DNA of 64,000 bases from an uncultured bacterium (GCA_902761035.1 CACWIW010000008.1:1-64000); one strand, 5' to 3'; shown: positions 25,777-33,514, counted from the stretch's first letter. Notes: a model not told the origin generated them from the sequence alone. Made by a program: numbers and translations.

Positions 25777-27045
25777 TTAATAAAGATTGGGGTTGAAGTT
25801 GGACGTGGTGCCACCCATGCGAGGCGTAGGGAAACGCCCGTAACCTTGCGGATTGTACTGCTGCTGCGGCACATAGGGTGGCCTTGCGAATCCTGGCGTT
25901 CTCATGAAACCGCGGCTCGGGTAGGCGGGACGCGGCATGAACGAACGCGGCGCGGCGGGTGTCTGGATCCACTCATGCGACTTCACCTTGCACGGGTTCA
26001 GCGAGACGCGGTCGGGATCGGCATCCTTGGCCATGGTGATCAAGAGGCCGTTGAGCGCGAACTCAAGGTCGCCAAGCGGCGTACGCATGGCCGGGGCGGA
26101 GTGTCCGTTGCGGAAAGTCGTGATGAAGGCGTTCTTCAGCTTACCCGTCAGCTGGCTCCAGAGCTTGTACCAGCAATCGGGCAGGCGGCAGTCGGCACCG
26201 ATGCCAAGCGGACAGCGCCCGGCGCGCAGGTTCTCGTCGGGCGAGCCGCAGCCGCCGCCGTCCGGCACTCCCTGGTAGCTGTAGGGGTGGTAGCCGCACA
26301 TGAGCAGCTGGAACGCCACGAGGGCCGCTGAGAAGGCAACATGCTCGACCGTGCGGGGGCGGTTGAGGGCCGACGGGGAGGCAAGAAGCTCGGGTGCCGT
26401 GTGGGAGGCGAAATAGGTGTGAGTGACCAGCGGACGGCCACGCCTGTCGGCAATCTGGAAGCTGTCCACGTCGATGAACGAGACGTTGCACTGCTCGTCC
26501 ACCCAGAAGTTGGCCGGGTTGAAGTCGTTCACGAGCACGTTCGACTCGGCGAGCAGGCGCACGCGCTTGACGAAGTTGACGGCGGTCTGGGCGAGCTGGC
26601 GGCGGTTCCATGCGGGGAACTTTTCCTTGACGGATGCGGGGCCGTTGAACAGCGACGAGAACGGCATGCCCTTGCAGGCCCGCATTGCGAAGCCGATCAA
26701 GTTCTTGCGCGACGCGTCGCCGTACACGGGCATCAGCGGCCACGCGAGGCCCTTCATGGCCTGACAGGCACGGTTCTCGCACATGGCCTCGATGCGCTCA
26801 CGGATTGCATTGGCCTTGGATGGGTTCTCGAGCGTTTCGCGCTTGTACACCTTCACGAGGAAGCCGGGCTTGCCGGGCACCGTGTAGACGATGCCTTCGC
26901 CGCCGGACGCCTTCTCGTCCTTGGCCTCGAGGGTGATGGCCACGCCCGTGGGGTCGTAGCACGCGCGCGTTGCGGGCTCCGCCGCGACGGTTCCAAGCTT
27001 GGCCCAGTTGAGTCCGCCGACCTTCGATGATTTCTTGTTGCTCAT
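25777..27045 (-). CDS. Protein kinase of the TerY-P triad
   Basis: A 422-residue YegI-like kinase and first gene of the operon. It has the glycine loop SGGEGIVYTV (48-55), Lys65 in FLVKVYK, the catalytic loop VNDFNPANF (Asp174, Asn179) and IDVDSFQI in place of DFG. The NDFNPAN and DVDSF forms are characteristic of this atypical kinase group. The C-terminal tail (about 370-422) is Pro/Tyr/Arg-rich (RPPYVPQQQYNPQGYG) and may be disordered or phosphorylated. The start at 27045 follows AAAAGGAAAAGAACA. Confidence 0.85.
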   Translation of the reverse strand: MSNKKSSKVGGLNWAKLGTVAAEPATRACYDPTGVAITLEAKDEKASGGEGIVYTVPGKPGFLVKVYKRETLENPSKANAIRERIEAMCENRACQAMKGLAWPLMPVYGDASRKNLIGFAMRACKGMPFSSLFNGPASVKEKFPAWNRRQLAQTAVNFVKRVRLLAESNVLVNDFNPANFWVDEQCNVSFIDVDSFQIADRRGRPLVTHTYFASHTAPELLASPSALNRPRTVEHVAFSAALVAFQLLMCGYHPYSYQGVPDGGGCGSPDENLRAGRCPLGIGADCRLPDCWYKLWSQLTGKLKNAFITTFRNGHSAPAMRTPLGDLEFALNGLLITMAKDADPDRVSLNPCKVKSHEWIQTPAAPRSFMPRPAYPSRGFMRTPGFARPPYVPQQQYNPQGYGRFPTPRMGGTTSNFNPNLY

Positions 27046-27139
27046 TGTTCTTTTCCTTCTTTTAATTCTTGTATTCCCCCTCAGACCGCGCCTCGGCACT
27101 CGCCTCAACCACACGGCCTTGTTTGGGGTTGACGCGGGT

Positions 27140-27145
27140 AGTATA
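27140..27145 (-). promoter_or_regulatory. Putative -10 of the TerY-P operon
   Basis: TATACT on the minus strand, about 95 bp before the kinase ATG and downstream of the array terminator, so the TerY-P operon is probably transcribed independently. Confidence 0.4.
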
Positions 27146-27242
27146 GAATATTTCCTTGCCCTGTGGTTGAATACGGATGTCCGCAGAAATCCGCAACTTT
27201 TTACCCACCGGCTCCTACCTCCCTCAGTCTAACTCACGACAT

Positions 27243-27278
27243 AAAAAAAAGGGGCAACGAGCAAGATGCTCGTTGCCC
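27243..27278 (-). terminator. Rho-independent terminator for leftward CRISPR transcription
   Basis: A 12-bp perfect stem (GGGCAACGAGCA at 27252-27263 with 27267-27278), a 3-base loop and, on the minus strand, eight T residues. It sits next to the last degenerate repeat and would end the pre-crRNA before the TerY-P operon. Confidence 0.88.
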
Positions 27279-27282
27279 TAAT

Positions 27283-27319
27283 GCCTCAATTGCCTTTCGT
27301 TTTTGGGGCTGGTTGATAC
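27283..27319. repeat. Degenerate CRISPR repeat at the terminator
   Basis: A 37-bp repeat relative (GCCTCAATTGCCTTTCGTTT...GGTTGATAC) lying 4 bp from the terminator, apparently the original leader-distal end of the array. Confidence 0.8.
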
Positions 27320-28080
27320 CTGGAAACTCTCAAGGATGCCTGGGAACGCTTTGGAGTCAATTGCAAAACCCTGTCGGCGAATGCTCGCTGCGGGAATATT
27401 CCATTTTGGCGGCGGAACGGTGGGGCGAGCCGTCCTCGGCGAGCCGCTCACGATCCCCCCGACCTGGTGAAGGCCCACGCGCACCTCGAAGCACTCGTTG
27501 ACAACGCATACGGCCTTTCGCCGTGATTCCGCGCCGTAATCTCACGCAGAGGCACGGAAATATAAGGCCAGCCCGAACCGTATCACGGCATCGCTAAATC
27601 CGCAAAGAAAGAGCTTCCAATCACTTTCCGTGATCCGTGACACCTAGGTGTCAGGGGTTGTGACACCTAGGTGTCATAGGGTGTGACACCTAGGTGTCAG
27701 AGGGTATGACACCTAGGTGTCAGAAATCGGAGCTCTAAAGGTCATAACAAACAGGAAAGCAGTTCAAAGGCAAAACATGGGAAATAAGCCTAAATCGAAG
27801 TTGAATTTCAGTTTTTAGCCGCAAAGAACGCAAAGGTCGCAAAGTGCATTACATTGGGGAGGGGGGAATTGGGGGGGAATTGGGGATTGGGGGGAATTGG
27901 GAATTGGGGATTGGGAATTGGGAATTGGGGAATTGGGGGATTGGGGGGAATTGGGGGGAATTGGGGATTGGGAATTGGGGAATTGGGGGATTGGGGAATT
28001 GGGGGATTGGGGGCTTTTGGGTTGATTGATGCCACCCCGCGTCCTGTGATCGCCGATACAATCGGCGATTATCCCTTTCA
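27320..28080. other. Gene-free, repeat-filled remnant of the array tail
   Basis: No gene is supported. The stretch includes a CACGCAGAGGCACG simple repeat (about 27542), four phased palindromes (27638-27722), an AGCCGCAAAGAACGCAAAGG simple repeat (about 27818-27845), a long GGGGATTGGGAATTGG tract (about 27856-28020) and a partial degenerate CRISPR repeat (about 28012-28031). Confidence 0.75.
27638..27722. repeat. Four TGACACCTAGGTGTCA palindromes with 23-bp spacing
   Basis: Perfect 16-bp palindromes start at 27638, 27661, 27684 and 27707, exactly 23 bp apart. Spacers differ slightly (GGGGTTG, TAGGGTG, GAGGGTA). The regular phase suggests stacked binding of a dimeric protein on one face of the helix. 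Confidence 0.93.
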
Positions 28081-28193
28081 CCTTTCGGCTTTTGGCTTTT
28101 GGCTTTTGGCTTAGTTGATACTCGGCGATGGTATCGCCGATCACAGAACACCGGGGGGCTAATTTGCCTTTCGGCTTTTGGGTTGATTGATAC
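28081..28193. repeat. Two degenerate CRISPR repeats at the old end of the main array
   Basis: Repeat relatives end at 28121 and 28193, with a spacer-like 35-bp segment between and a 37-bp spacer to the first intact repeat. The first has expanded GGCTTTT units. The interval holds inverted copies of a GGCGATACCATCGCCGATC-like palindrome. Confidence 0.7.
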
Positions 28194-28230
28194 TCAGCAT
28201 AACTGCCCCGAATTTCCAGCGTGCCGACGT

Positions 28231-29860
28231 GTCTCAATTGCCTTTCGGCTTTTGGTTCGGTTGATACTAGCACCTTCTTCAAAACCTGCGCAACCAAGCC
28301 AGTCGGGTCTCAATTGCCTTTCGGCTTTGGGTTCGGTTGATACTTTTCAATCACTTGTAGGCCATCCACTTTTGGAGGGGGTGGTCTCAATTGCCTTTCG
28401 GCTTTTGGTTCGGTTGATACTCGGACTCGACAATGTCGAAATCCAGAGTCAAGGAATCGTCTCAATTGCCTTTCGGCTTTTGGTTCGGTTGATACTTGTT
28501 GAAGATGCCGTTGAGCAGGAGGTGAAAGAGACTCGTCTCAATTGCCTTTCGGCTTTTGGTTCGGTTGATACACGGCGTCGCGCGTGGAACGCTGGTGGTG
28601 AATCAGCGTACGTCTCAATTGCCTTTCGGCTTTTGGTTCGGTTGATACAAAAGCCAGGAAAGAACAGAAGGATTTAGCGGGGAAGATGTCTCAATTGCCT
28701 TTCGGCTTTTGGTTCGGTTGATACTGGTCCAATTACTCACTGTACAACATCATCAAACCTTGTCTCAATTGCCTTTCGGCTTTTGGTTCGGTTGATACGC
28801 CGCCATGTCGCTTAGGGTGTTCTCTGCGAACACGGAGTCTCAATTGCCTTTCGGCTTTTGGTTCGGTTGATACTGCCGCGAATGCGAGACGATTCGGAAG
28901 CCTTCGTCAGAAGTCTCAATTGCCTTTCGGCTTTTGGTTCGGTTGATACGTCAGGTGGTGTGCAGTGGTGCTTGGCTCTCTTATCCTCGTCTCAATTGCC
29001 TTTCGGCTTTTGGTTCGGTTGATACAACTTTCAGCATCTCCAGAGCGTCTATGAACATGCCCGGTCTCAATTGCCTTTCGGCTTTGGGTTCGGTTGATAC
29101 GCCGCCGACTCCTGTTGCTAAGACTGAAAAGCCGAAGCAAAAGTCTCAATTGCCTTTCGGCTTTTGGTTCGGTTGATACCCAGCTTATTCTGGTCACTCC
29201 AGACGAGATCGTTATTCAGTCTCAATTGCCTTTCGGCTTTTGGTTCGGTTGATACACCTCTTTACGCAATCTGGTGCGGAGTACTTGTTGCTGTCTCAAT
29301 TGCCTTTCGGCTTTGGGTTCGGTTGATACCTCTACAAGGAGCGGGGCGACGAGTTGGTGCCCGCGACGTCTCAATTGCCTTTCGGCTTTGGGTTCGGTTG
29401 ATACGCTGCAAATGTGGCTCAGGCAATGACTGTAGCACCCATGGTCTCAATTGCCTTTCGGCTTTGGGTTCGGTTGATACAAGTTCACCACAGTGCAACC
29501 GATGCTCGGCATGACTGCCGTCTCAATTGCCTTTCGGCTTTGGGTTCGGTTGATACTTTGACCGATGCAGGGAGGTTGTTGGGGGAAGTTCACGAGTCTC
29601 AATTGCCTTTCGGCTTTGGGTTCGGTTGATACCATTCGTAGTCGAGGATGGCGTGGTGCTGCTCGACCGCGCGTCTCAATTGCCTTTCGGCTTTGGGTTC
29701 GGTTGATACAGCTCGCTGCACAGGGAGAGGAGGAGGCGGCGGCCCTGTCTCAATTGCCTTTCGGCTTTGGGTTCGGTTGATACTCCTGAACGTGAGGGAT
29801 TAAAGAAAACGCCATATAGAGTTGTCTCAATTGCCTTTCGGCTTTGGGTTCGGTTGATAC
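28231..29860 (-). CRISPR. Main CRISPR array, 22 repeats and 21 spacers
   Basis: Repeats of 37 bp occur at 28231, 28307, 28384, 28459, 28535, 28612, 28688, 28762, 28837, 28913, 28989, 29064, 29143, 29219, 29293, 29368, 29444, 29520, 29596, 29673, 29747 and 29824, with spacers of about 37-42 bp. Two alleles differ at one base: TTTTGG (mostly leader-distal) and TTTGGG (repeats 2, 12 and 15-22). The leader is on the right and cas2 follows it, so transcription is leftward and new spacers enter at the right. The processed 5' handle would be ATTGAGAC, fitting the type III-B genes nearby. Confidence 0.98.
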
Positions 29861-30061
29861 TGTACCATAATTTGGCCCTGTGTTCAAGGGGGTTTGTAAT
29901 GTATTTTTGACGGCAGACGGGTTGGCGCGAAGCGGTAAAAATGAAAATCGCAAATAACAGGCTGTTCTACGCGCAAATCGGAAGAGATCGCTTGACGGCA
30001 GATGGCCTTTTTCGGGGGTTTTCGTCTGCCGTCAGAAAACGAGCGTGAGCGGGCGTTCGTG
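29861..30061 (-). promoter_or_regulatory. CRISPR leader of the main array
   Basis: It has -35 TTGAAC (29882-29887) and -10 TACAGT (29859-29864), the latter overlapping the first repeat. TGACGGCAGAYG motifs lie at 29908 and 29993 and inverted at 30023. The last pair forms a 12-bp-stem hairpin that begins at the cas2 stop codon. The leader overlaps the cas2 3' end. Confidence 0.85.
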
Positions 30062-30307
30062 GTGGCGACATTCGCCCAAGGTGCGTATGCGCTTTCGCCC
30101 AATCAAACCGATGGGGTAGTCGATCACGCAGTCCTCCTCTTCGCATACGTTTTCGGAAAGGCGTGTCCAAAGTGCGGCGAAGTCCCCGTTGGACAAGTCG
30201 CACTCAAACACGCTCTTCTCCACGCGGATACCGTAGTCCTCGCATATCCTGGCCACGCGACGAAGGCGTTTGTCCGACGCGATGTCGTACGCTATCAGAT
30301 GAAGCAT
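30032..30307 (-). CDS. cas2: Cas2, CRISPR adaptation protein
   Basis: A 91-residue ferredoxin-fold protein that bridges Cas1 dimers in the integrase. It opens MLHLIAYDIASDKRLRRVARICEDYGIRVEKSVFEC, with the conserved Asp8. The C-terminal RPLTLVF lies in the duplicated leader segment. It starts 9 bp after the cas1 stop. Confidence 0.95.
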   Translation of the reverse strand: MLHLIAYDIASDKRLRRVARICEDYGIRVEKSVFECDLSNGDFAALWTRLSENVCEEEDCVIDYPIGLIGRKRIRTLGECRHHERPLTLVF

Positions 30308-30316
30308 GGCGTCTCC

Positions 30317-31315
30317 TTATGCCGCTCGGTGGAAACGTATAGGTTCTTTGCCCTCTAGCATTCCGATAAAGCGGCATACTTCCCTGTCGATGAGCTGCCG
30401 GATCGTGATGTGCCCGCTTTCTGACAAGCTGCGACGTACCATCATCTCGTCAAACGCGCGAAACACGATGCCGCGGCCGTCCGCTGTCAGGTGGAAGCCA
30501 CCGTCTGCGACAGTCTCGAAATGCCGGTCGGCTAGTATACGCCTATGATTCAGCAGGTTGATCGTCAACCGATCCGCCAGCATCGGCCGGAACGGCTCCA
30601 TCAAGTCAAGCGCCAGGGCCGGGGACCGGTCAATGCCCTTGTGCATGAATCCTCCGGCCACGTCGAGTCCGTGTGCGCGTATCGCGGCGGTGAACTCGTT
30701 TTCAAGCAATGCGTATGCGAACGACATCAAGGCGTTCGCCGGGTTGCGTGGCGGACGCCGCGAACGCCGCTCAAAGGGCGCGTCCTTCGGGAAGAACCGT
30801 CCCAGCAACTTGAAGTAACCGTTCGCAGCCGCGCCTTCGATTCCACGCACGGCATCGACCGATTTTGCCATCGTCAGCCCTCCCAGCAATCCCGACAACA
30901 AGCGCCATTCAGTTTCGTCCGCCAACGACACATTGCGCTCCGCCGCAATCCGCTGGAGCGAACGGCGGCAATTGGCGATCTTGGCGGCTGCAAGCTGCCG
31001 GGCAAGCAGTACGGTGAAATCCCCGTCGTGCATTCGTTCGTATTGAAGGATGCGCCGCCCAGCGTGAAATCCGCCGCCGCCGTCCATCATGCCGCGCCAG
31101 TGTCCCCCTGTTGTCAGAAACGAACAGGGAATGCCCTTATCCATCAGTTTTGCTAAGACATGAAACGAGATCGAAGGTTGTCCCGCAACTATGACCCTTT
31201 CCACGTCCACGAGCGGTACGCGTTGGAAACCACCGCCACCGGCATGGTCGTGGATCACGATGTGGCTCGACTCCATGTTCACGCTTACGGAACTTCGGTT
31301 GATCACAAGTGTCAT
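30317..31315 (-). CDS. cas1: Cas1, CRISPR integrase
   Basis: A 332-residue spacer-integration nuclease. The N-terminal beta domain begins MTLVINRSSVSVNMESSHIVIHD. Catalytic residues are readable as Glu160 (RGIEGAAANGYF), His225 (GGFMHKGIDR) and Glu240 (ALDLMEPFRP). The ATG at 31315 follows GAGGGAACAGCC. An upstream ATG at 31336 overlaps the zinc-ribbon gene stop, so the two are translationally coupled either way. Confidence 0.96.
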   Translation of the reverse strand: MTLVINRSSVSVNMESSHIVIHDHAGGGGFQRVPLVDVERVIVAGQPSISFHVLAKLMDKGIPCSFLTTGGHWRGMMDGGGGFHAGRRILQYERMHDGDFTVLLARQLAAAKIANCRRSLQRIAAERNVSLADETEWRLLSGLLGGLTMAKSVDAVRGIEGAAANGYFKLLGRFFPKDAPFERRSRRPPRNPANALMSFAYALLENEFTAAIRAHGLDVAGGFMHKGIDRSPALALDLMEPFRPMLADRLTINLLNHRRILADRHFETVADGGFHLTADGRGIVFRAFDEMMVRRSLSESGHITIRQLIDREVCRFIGMLEGKEPIRFHRAA

Positions 31316-31325
31316 GGCTGTTCCC

Positions 31326-31523
31326 TCATTCGTCATCGCTCCAGCCAGGCGGATAGATTCCGCGTTGAGTGTCCTCCGTGCCGTCGAAGTCGCTTCCGCA
31401 GTAGGGGCAGCATGAGTTCCCGAAAGCGGCGTCCGACCAGGAGCCGCAGGACTTGCAGCGCTCGAACGTGTTTGCGAATGGGTCGCGGTCGTACTGTGTA
31501 CGGATGTGCCTGAACAGGTTCAT
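31326..31523 (-). CDS. Small zinc-ribbon protein upstream of cas1
   Basis: A 65-residue acidic protein with a CxxC pair and a second CxxC pair (CKSCGSWSDAAFGNSCCPYC), a classic zinc ribbon, flanked by a charged tail ending WSDDE. It starts after AAAGGAAATGAA. Its stop overlaps the upstream cas1 start region. The function is unknown; zinc ribbons of this size often bind nucleic acid or partner proteins. Confidence 0.72.
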   Translation of the reverse strand: MNLFRHIRTQYDRDPFANTFERCKSCGSWSDAAFGNSCCPYCGSDFDGTEDTQRGIYPPGWSDDE

Positions 31524-31589
31524 TTCATTTCCTTTCGTTAGACGTTTACGGTCGATTTCAGATGGGATTCCGTCGTCATGCCGATCCTC

Positions 31590-31802
31590 CTACCGGAAAA
31601 ACCTGGTGAACGGCAGTACCTTCGTGGCGACACCCAGGATTTTTCCTACGCCGTCGCAGAAGCCGTCGCAGAAGCCCGAGCCGTAACCGCCGCGTGGCGG
31701 TTGCGGGACGGAAGGACGGTAACATGTTGCCGGCGGCATTGGCCGGTTGGCACGGGATGGGACGTATTGGTTACGATACGGAGAGTAGTTTGGGTTGTTC
31801 AT
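31590..31802 (-). CDS. Small Pro/Tyr/Arg-rich protein
   Basis: A 70-residue protein. The first half is low-complexity (MNNPNYSPYRNQYVPSRANR, then PRGGYGSG), the second half a glycine-rich amphipathic segment (FCDGFCDGVGKILGVATKVL). Its composition echoes the tail of the TerY-P kinase. A strong AAAGGAAAAAGAAA site precedes the ATG at 31802. The function is unknown. Confidence 0.55.
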   Translation of the reverse strand: MNNPNYSPYRNQYVPSRANRPMPPATCYRPSVPQPPRGGYGSGFCDGFCDGVGKILGVATKVLPFTRFFR

Positions 31803-31847
31803 TTTCTTTTTCCTTTCAGGTTGCCTATGCAAAGTTGATGGGGGGCC

Positions 31848-32048
31848 TCACTTTCCGTTAATGCTCTTCATTAAGAAGTACACAAGGATCGCGCCCAGCC
31901 CCGCAGCTCCAACACCTACCGCCATCTTCCCTGCGTCATACCCACGGTCGTATTCGTGCTGCTGAGGCGCATACGGTTGGCAGTCATAACGGCCGGGGTC
32001 ACAGTTGTAGGAGTTGCTAATCGTTCCGTCTTCGTTGAAGTAGGTCAT
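31848..32048 (-). CDS. Small C-terminal-anchored membrane protein
   Basis: A 66-residue protein with a Tyr/Pro-rich polar N-terminus (CDPGRYDCQPYAPQQHEYD) and one membrane helix near the C-terminus (MAVGVGAAGLGAILVYFLM). The ribosome-binding stretch AAAGGAACAACAAAATGA is identical to that of the upstream S1-NYN gene. No family was recognised. Confidence 0.6.
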   Translation of the reverse strand: MTYFNEDGTISNSYNCDPGRYDCQPYAPQQHEYDRGYDAGKMAVGVGAAGLGAILVYFLMKSINGK

Positions 32049-32081
32049 TTTGTTGTTCCTTTTGGTTTTTGTGTTTTTTGG

Positions 32082-33446
32082 TTATGCGGCGCGGCTGTGG
32101 ACCGCGTTCCGCGAAATGCGTCTTGCCCGACGATGGGCGCGGATGTCCTTTTCAAGGCGACGACGCGCGAGCAGGCTGCACGCCGTGATGTCGCTCGCGG
32201 ACATGTGGTCGTGCGTCACCGCGAACGCGCCATCGCGCACCATCGCGTACTTCCGCGCCAAGCGCCTTTGGCAGTCGCGTGCCTTGCGTTCCATCTTCAC
32301 GGCGAGCTTCGAGAACTTCACGGCCTTCTTGGCGTCCTTCTCCACGCCGTCGCCAGTTTCGTACGCCCGCGCCATCGCGCGGAATCCATCGGACGAACCC
32401 TTGCGCACCGCCCGCCCGAAGCAGTCAAACGCCTTCTTCGCGTCACCCTTCGCCAGCATCGCGCTGCCGAGCGCAAGCACGGCGTCGCGTCCGCAGGGCA
32501 CGACCGGACGCAGATGCCGTGTCGCCGCGGTCTTCTCGACCGGCTCTTCCGCTTCTTCCTCCTTCTCGACCACTGTTTCAGGTGCCTCATCCTGGCGGAT
32601 CTCGATTGCATCGGCGAGGCCGTCGATGGAGAGGAAGCGGCGTCCGCAGATTTCAGTCCACGTAAAACGGCGCACCCTGGGCGTGCCGACGATATCGCCG
32701 AACACATTGCGGTAGTCGGCGAAAGTATCGTCCGAGACGGTAACTGCACTCGGAATCTGTCGGGCGCACTGGAGGATCACGAGGTCGGCCTCGCCATTCA
32801 CGAGCGACACCCCGCCATTTTCGACGAGCTGCGCGAGCTCGGTTTTCTTCGCCTCCGACACCTGATTGCACTTGAGAAAGGTGTATGCGCGATGTTCGAG
32901 GAAGACGACTGCCTTGAAGCCACGGGATTCAAGTTCCGCATGGATTGTGCGAAGGATGTTCACCGAGTCGTCAGCGCCGAGTTTCCCGATGACATTCGCA
33001 CCATCCACGAGGAGCGTCGTGCCGGGGGCGATGAGGGTGTAATCCGGCTTACGCTGGATATTGACTGGCTTCGACTTGGCAACGCCGGCCTTCCGTTGCT
33101 TTGCCTTCGCGCTGTCGGCCCATTTCGCTTTCGCTGCGTAGCCAAACTTCACCTTCGCATTATCGACGTCCAAGGCGAGCAGAAGCGTGGTCGTCTGCGG
33201 ATAGAACTTGACTACGGTCACAGGGAGCTCGTCTCCGGGCTTGATGGCGGCAAGTGCCGCCCGGCGCCGTGCGCCCTCGCCCCAGCACTTGGGGGAGATC
33301 AACCCCGAGCCCTTCCCGTCCGGCATGACGATGTAGGCACCAGTTTGGTTAACAGCCTTGACGGTTGCCGTGAATTTGGCCCCGACCTTGAACGCGACAG
33401 TGTTCATCGGCTTGTTGATCGACTGGTTCATGGATGCTGTGTTCAT
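32082..33446 (-). CDS. S1-like domain, NYN ribonuclease domain and Sel1-like repeat protein
   Basis: A 454-residue protein beginning MNTASMNQSINKPMNTVAFK. Residues about 18-95 resemble an S1/OB RNA-binding fold (VGAKFTATVKAVNQTGAYIV...GSGLISP). Residues about 140-255 look like a NYN/Zc3h12a-type nuclease: LLVDGANVIG (Asp148), GEADLVIL (Glu219, Asp221) and VSDDTFADY (Asp239, Asp240). An acidic linker leads to one or two Sel1-like repeats (about 325-385, ALGSAMLAKGDAKKAFDCFGRA). It heads the gene string that leads into cas1-cas2. RNA cleavage is predicted; the target is unknown. In this Cas6-less locus it is a candidate for crRNA or target-RNA processing. Confidence 0.72.
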   Translation of the reverse strand: MNTASMNQSINKPMNTVAFKVGAKFTATVKAVNQTGAYIVMPDGKGSGLISPKCWGEGARRRAALAAIKPGDELPVTVVKFYPQTTTLLLALDVDNAKVKFGYAAKAKWADSAKAKQRKAGVAKSKPVNIQRKPDYTLIAPGTTLLVDGANVIGKLGADDSVNILRTIHAELESRGFKAVVFLEHRAYTFLKCNQVSEAKKTELAQLVENGGVSLVNGEADLVILQCARQIPSAVTVSDDTFADYRNVFGDIVGTPRVRRFTWTEICGRRFLSIDGLADAIEIRQDEAPETVVEKEEEAEEPVEKTAATRHLRPVVPCGRDAVLALGSAMLAKGDAKKAFDCFGRAVRKGSSDGFRAMARAYETGDGVEKDAKKAVKFSKLAVKMERKARDCQRRLARKYAMVRDGAFAVTHDHMSASDITACSLLARRRLEKDIRAHRRARRISRNAVHSRAA

Positions 33447-33505
33447 TTTGTTGTTCCTTTCGTTGTCGCGCCTCAAGAACCATTCTATCGGTCGCGACGG
33501 GGCAT

Positions 33506-33514
33506 AGTATAACA
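33506..33514 (-). promoter_or_regulatory. Promoter of the S1-NYN to cas2 operon
   Basis: TGTTATACT on the minus strand, an extended -10 about 60 bp before the S1-NYN start codon. Confidence 0.5.

Noticed and set aside
27856-28020. G-rich tract as a possible G-quadruplex regulator
   Set aside because: G runs occur, but the tract is a simple GGGGATTGGGAATT repeat also seen near 12.0 kb, with no link to a gene start.
27815-29953. Small open frames across the array and G-rich tract
   Set aside because: They translate CRISPR repeats (SQLPFGFWFG-type peptides) or GGGATT tracts and have no coding signal.
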